Below, piece by piece: positions 5,944 through 6,522 of a stretch of DNA of 6,522 nucleotides. The notes below the pieces were generated by a model. The model was not told where the DNA came from and did no database searches. It saw only the letters and a program-made list of their open reading frames with translations. The stretch is from Phycisphaerae bacterium. Its GTDB lineage: Bacteria > Planctomycetota > Phycisphaerae > UBA1845 > PWPN01. A program made the position numbers and the translations under genes. How positions within the stretch are numbered: the stretch's first letter is position 1; the number at the start of each line of letters is the position of its first letter. The stretch covers positions 1 through 6,522 of the forward strand of contig JAPKGY010000177.1 of NCBI GenBank assembly GCA_026647385.1. The letters are read 5' to 3'.

Positions 5944-6522
5944 TCAGAGGGTGATGCCCGACAGAGCCAGAAAGCCCATCGCCATCAAGCCGGTAATAAT
6001 GAACGAGATCCCGAGCCCGCGCAGCGGGCCGGGCACGTCGCTGTACCGCATGCGCTCGCGGATCGCCGCCAGGGCGACGATTGCCAGCGCCCAGCCGATC
6101 CCGCTGCCCAGGCCGAACACGACGCTCTCGCCGAAGTCATAATCACGCTCCACCATGAACAGCGCGGCCCCGAGGATCGCGCAATTGACGGCGATCAGGG
6201 GGAGGAAAACACCCAGCGTGTTGTAGAGCTTCGGCGCAAAGCGCTCGACGGCCATCTCCACGATCTGAGTCATGGCCGCGATCGTACCGATGTAGCTGAT
6301 GAACCCGAGAAAGGTCAGATCCACGTTTTTCAGGTGCGGGCCGACGACCGGGACCCAGGTCAAGGCGTTGGGTTTCAGCAGATAGTTCAGAATCAGACAG
6401 TTCATGGGCGTGGTGATCGTCAACACAAAGATCACCGCCAGTCCGAGCCCCAGCGAGGTTTCCACCTTCCGCGAGCAGGCCAGAAAGGAGCACATGCCCA
6501 GGAAGAACGCCAGAGCCATATT
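5944..6522 (-). CDS. nqrE: Na+-translocating NADH:quinone oxidoreductase subunit E, 5' end missing
   Basis: NqrE is a six-helix inner-membrane subunit of the sodium-pumping NADH:quinone oxidoreductase; with NqrD it holds an intramembrane iron centre between NADH oxidation in NqrF and the flavins of NqrB/NqrC. The visible part starts at the motif NMALAFFLGMC, which in Vibrio NqrE begins at about residue 16, so the apparent ATG at 6519 is internal and the true start lies off the right edge. Counting from that Met, both cluster cysteines are present: C10 (GMC) and C113 (VNCAI). The family C-terminus (YSDVPGPLRGLGI, then an alternating helix to the stop) is intact. Compared with my memory of Vibrio NqrE, the loop after LLKP is about nine residues longer. 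The stop is 11 nt upstream of nqrF, so the two are cotranscribed. nqrA-D are presumably further right. Confidence 0.97.
   Translation of the reverse strand, partial: NMALAFFLGMCSFLACSRKVETSLGLGLAVIFVLTITTPMNCLILNYLLKPNALTWVPVVGPHLKNVDLTFLGFISYIGTIAAMTQIVEMAVERFAPKLYNTLGVFLPLIAVNCAILGAALFMVERDYDFGESVVFGLGSGIGWALAIVALAAIRERMRYSDVPGPLRGLGISFIITGLMAMGFLALSGITL

Noticed and set aside
4124..6142. Plus-strand open frame (672 codons) opposite apbE, nqrF and nqrE
   Set aside because: Same antisense effect: no motifs, and the minus strand carries full-length NqrF and ApbE with all catalytic residues.

Overview
The window is GC-rich bacterial DNA in which every convincing gene lies on the minus strand, so transcription runs from the right edge to the left. 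The protein signatures (Na+-NQR, ApbE and enolase variants, and a minimal FtsB-like protein) and the GC-rich codon use suggest a Gram-negative-type, probably aquatic bacterium. A Planctomycetota or other PVC-group source is my best guess, but this is an impression from memory and not a demonstrated placement.

Layout in order of transcription. (1) 6522-4691: the end of an nqr operon, with nqrE (its first ~16 codons are off the right edge) and complete nqrF, 11 nt apart. These are two subunits of the sodium-pumping NADH:quinone oxidoreductase; nqrA-D presumably lie beyond the edge. (2) 4663-3557: apbE, the flavin transferase that attaches FMN to NqrB and NqrC. (3) 3440-2997: a stand-alone pair of CBS domains. 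(4) 2968-2834: a possible 44-codon ORF. (5) 2846-2637: a 69-residue protein with one membrane helix and four cysteines that matches NqrM (DUF539), the iron-delivery/maturation factor for the NqrD/NqrE iron centre. Items 1-5 therefore form a Na+-NQR structural and maturation cluster with a CBS-domain gene inserted between the two maturation factors.

(6) 2636-2456: a 181-nt gap holding a good sigma70-type promoter and a leader hairpin. (7) 2455-1148: enolase, complete with all catalytic residues. (8) 1129-1096: a perfect 11-bp hairpin. (9) 1060-470: an FtsB/DivIC-like membrane coiled-coil protein with an unusual second membrane helix. An ftsB-type gene next to eno is a widely conserved arrangement.

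(10) 469-1: no convincing gene. It contains a strong intrinsic terminator pointing along the plus strand (226-282), so some plus-strand transcript should end there: either a gene from off the left edge or a small RNA.

The genes link energy conservation (NADH oxidation coupled to Na+ export, plus assembly of that complex) to a separately promoted glycolysis/division pair. The points most worth following up are the split nqr maturation cluster with its CBS gene, the overlapping small ORF at nqrM, the two-helix FtsB-like protein and the orphan plus-strand terminator.
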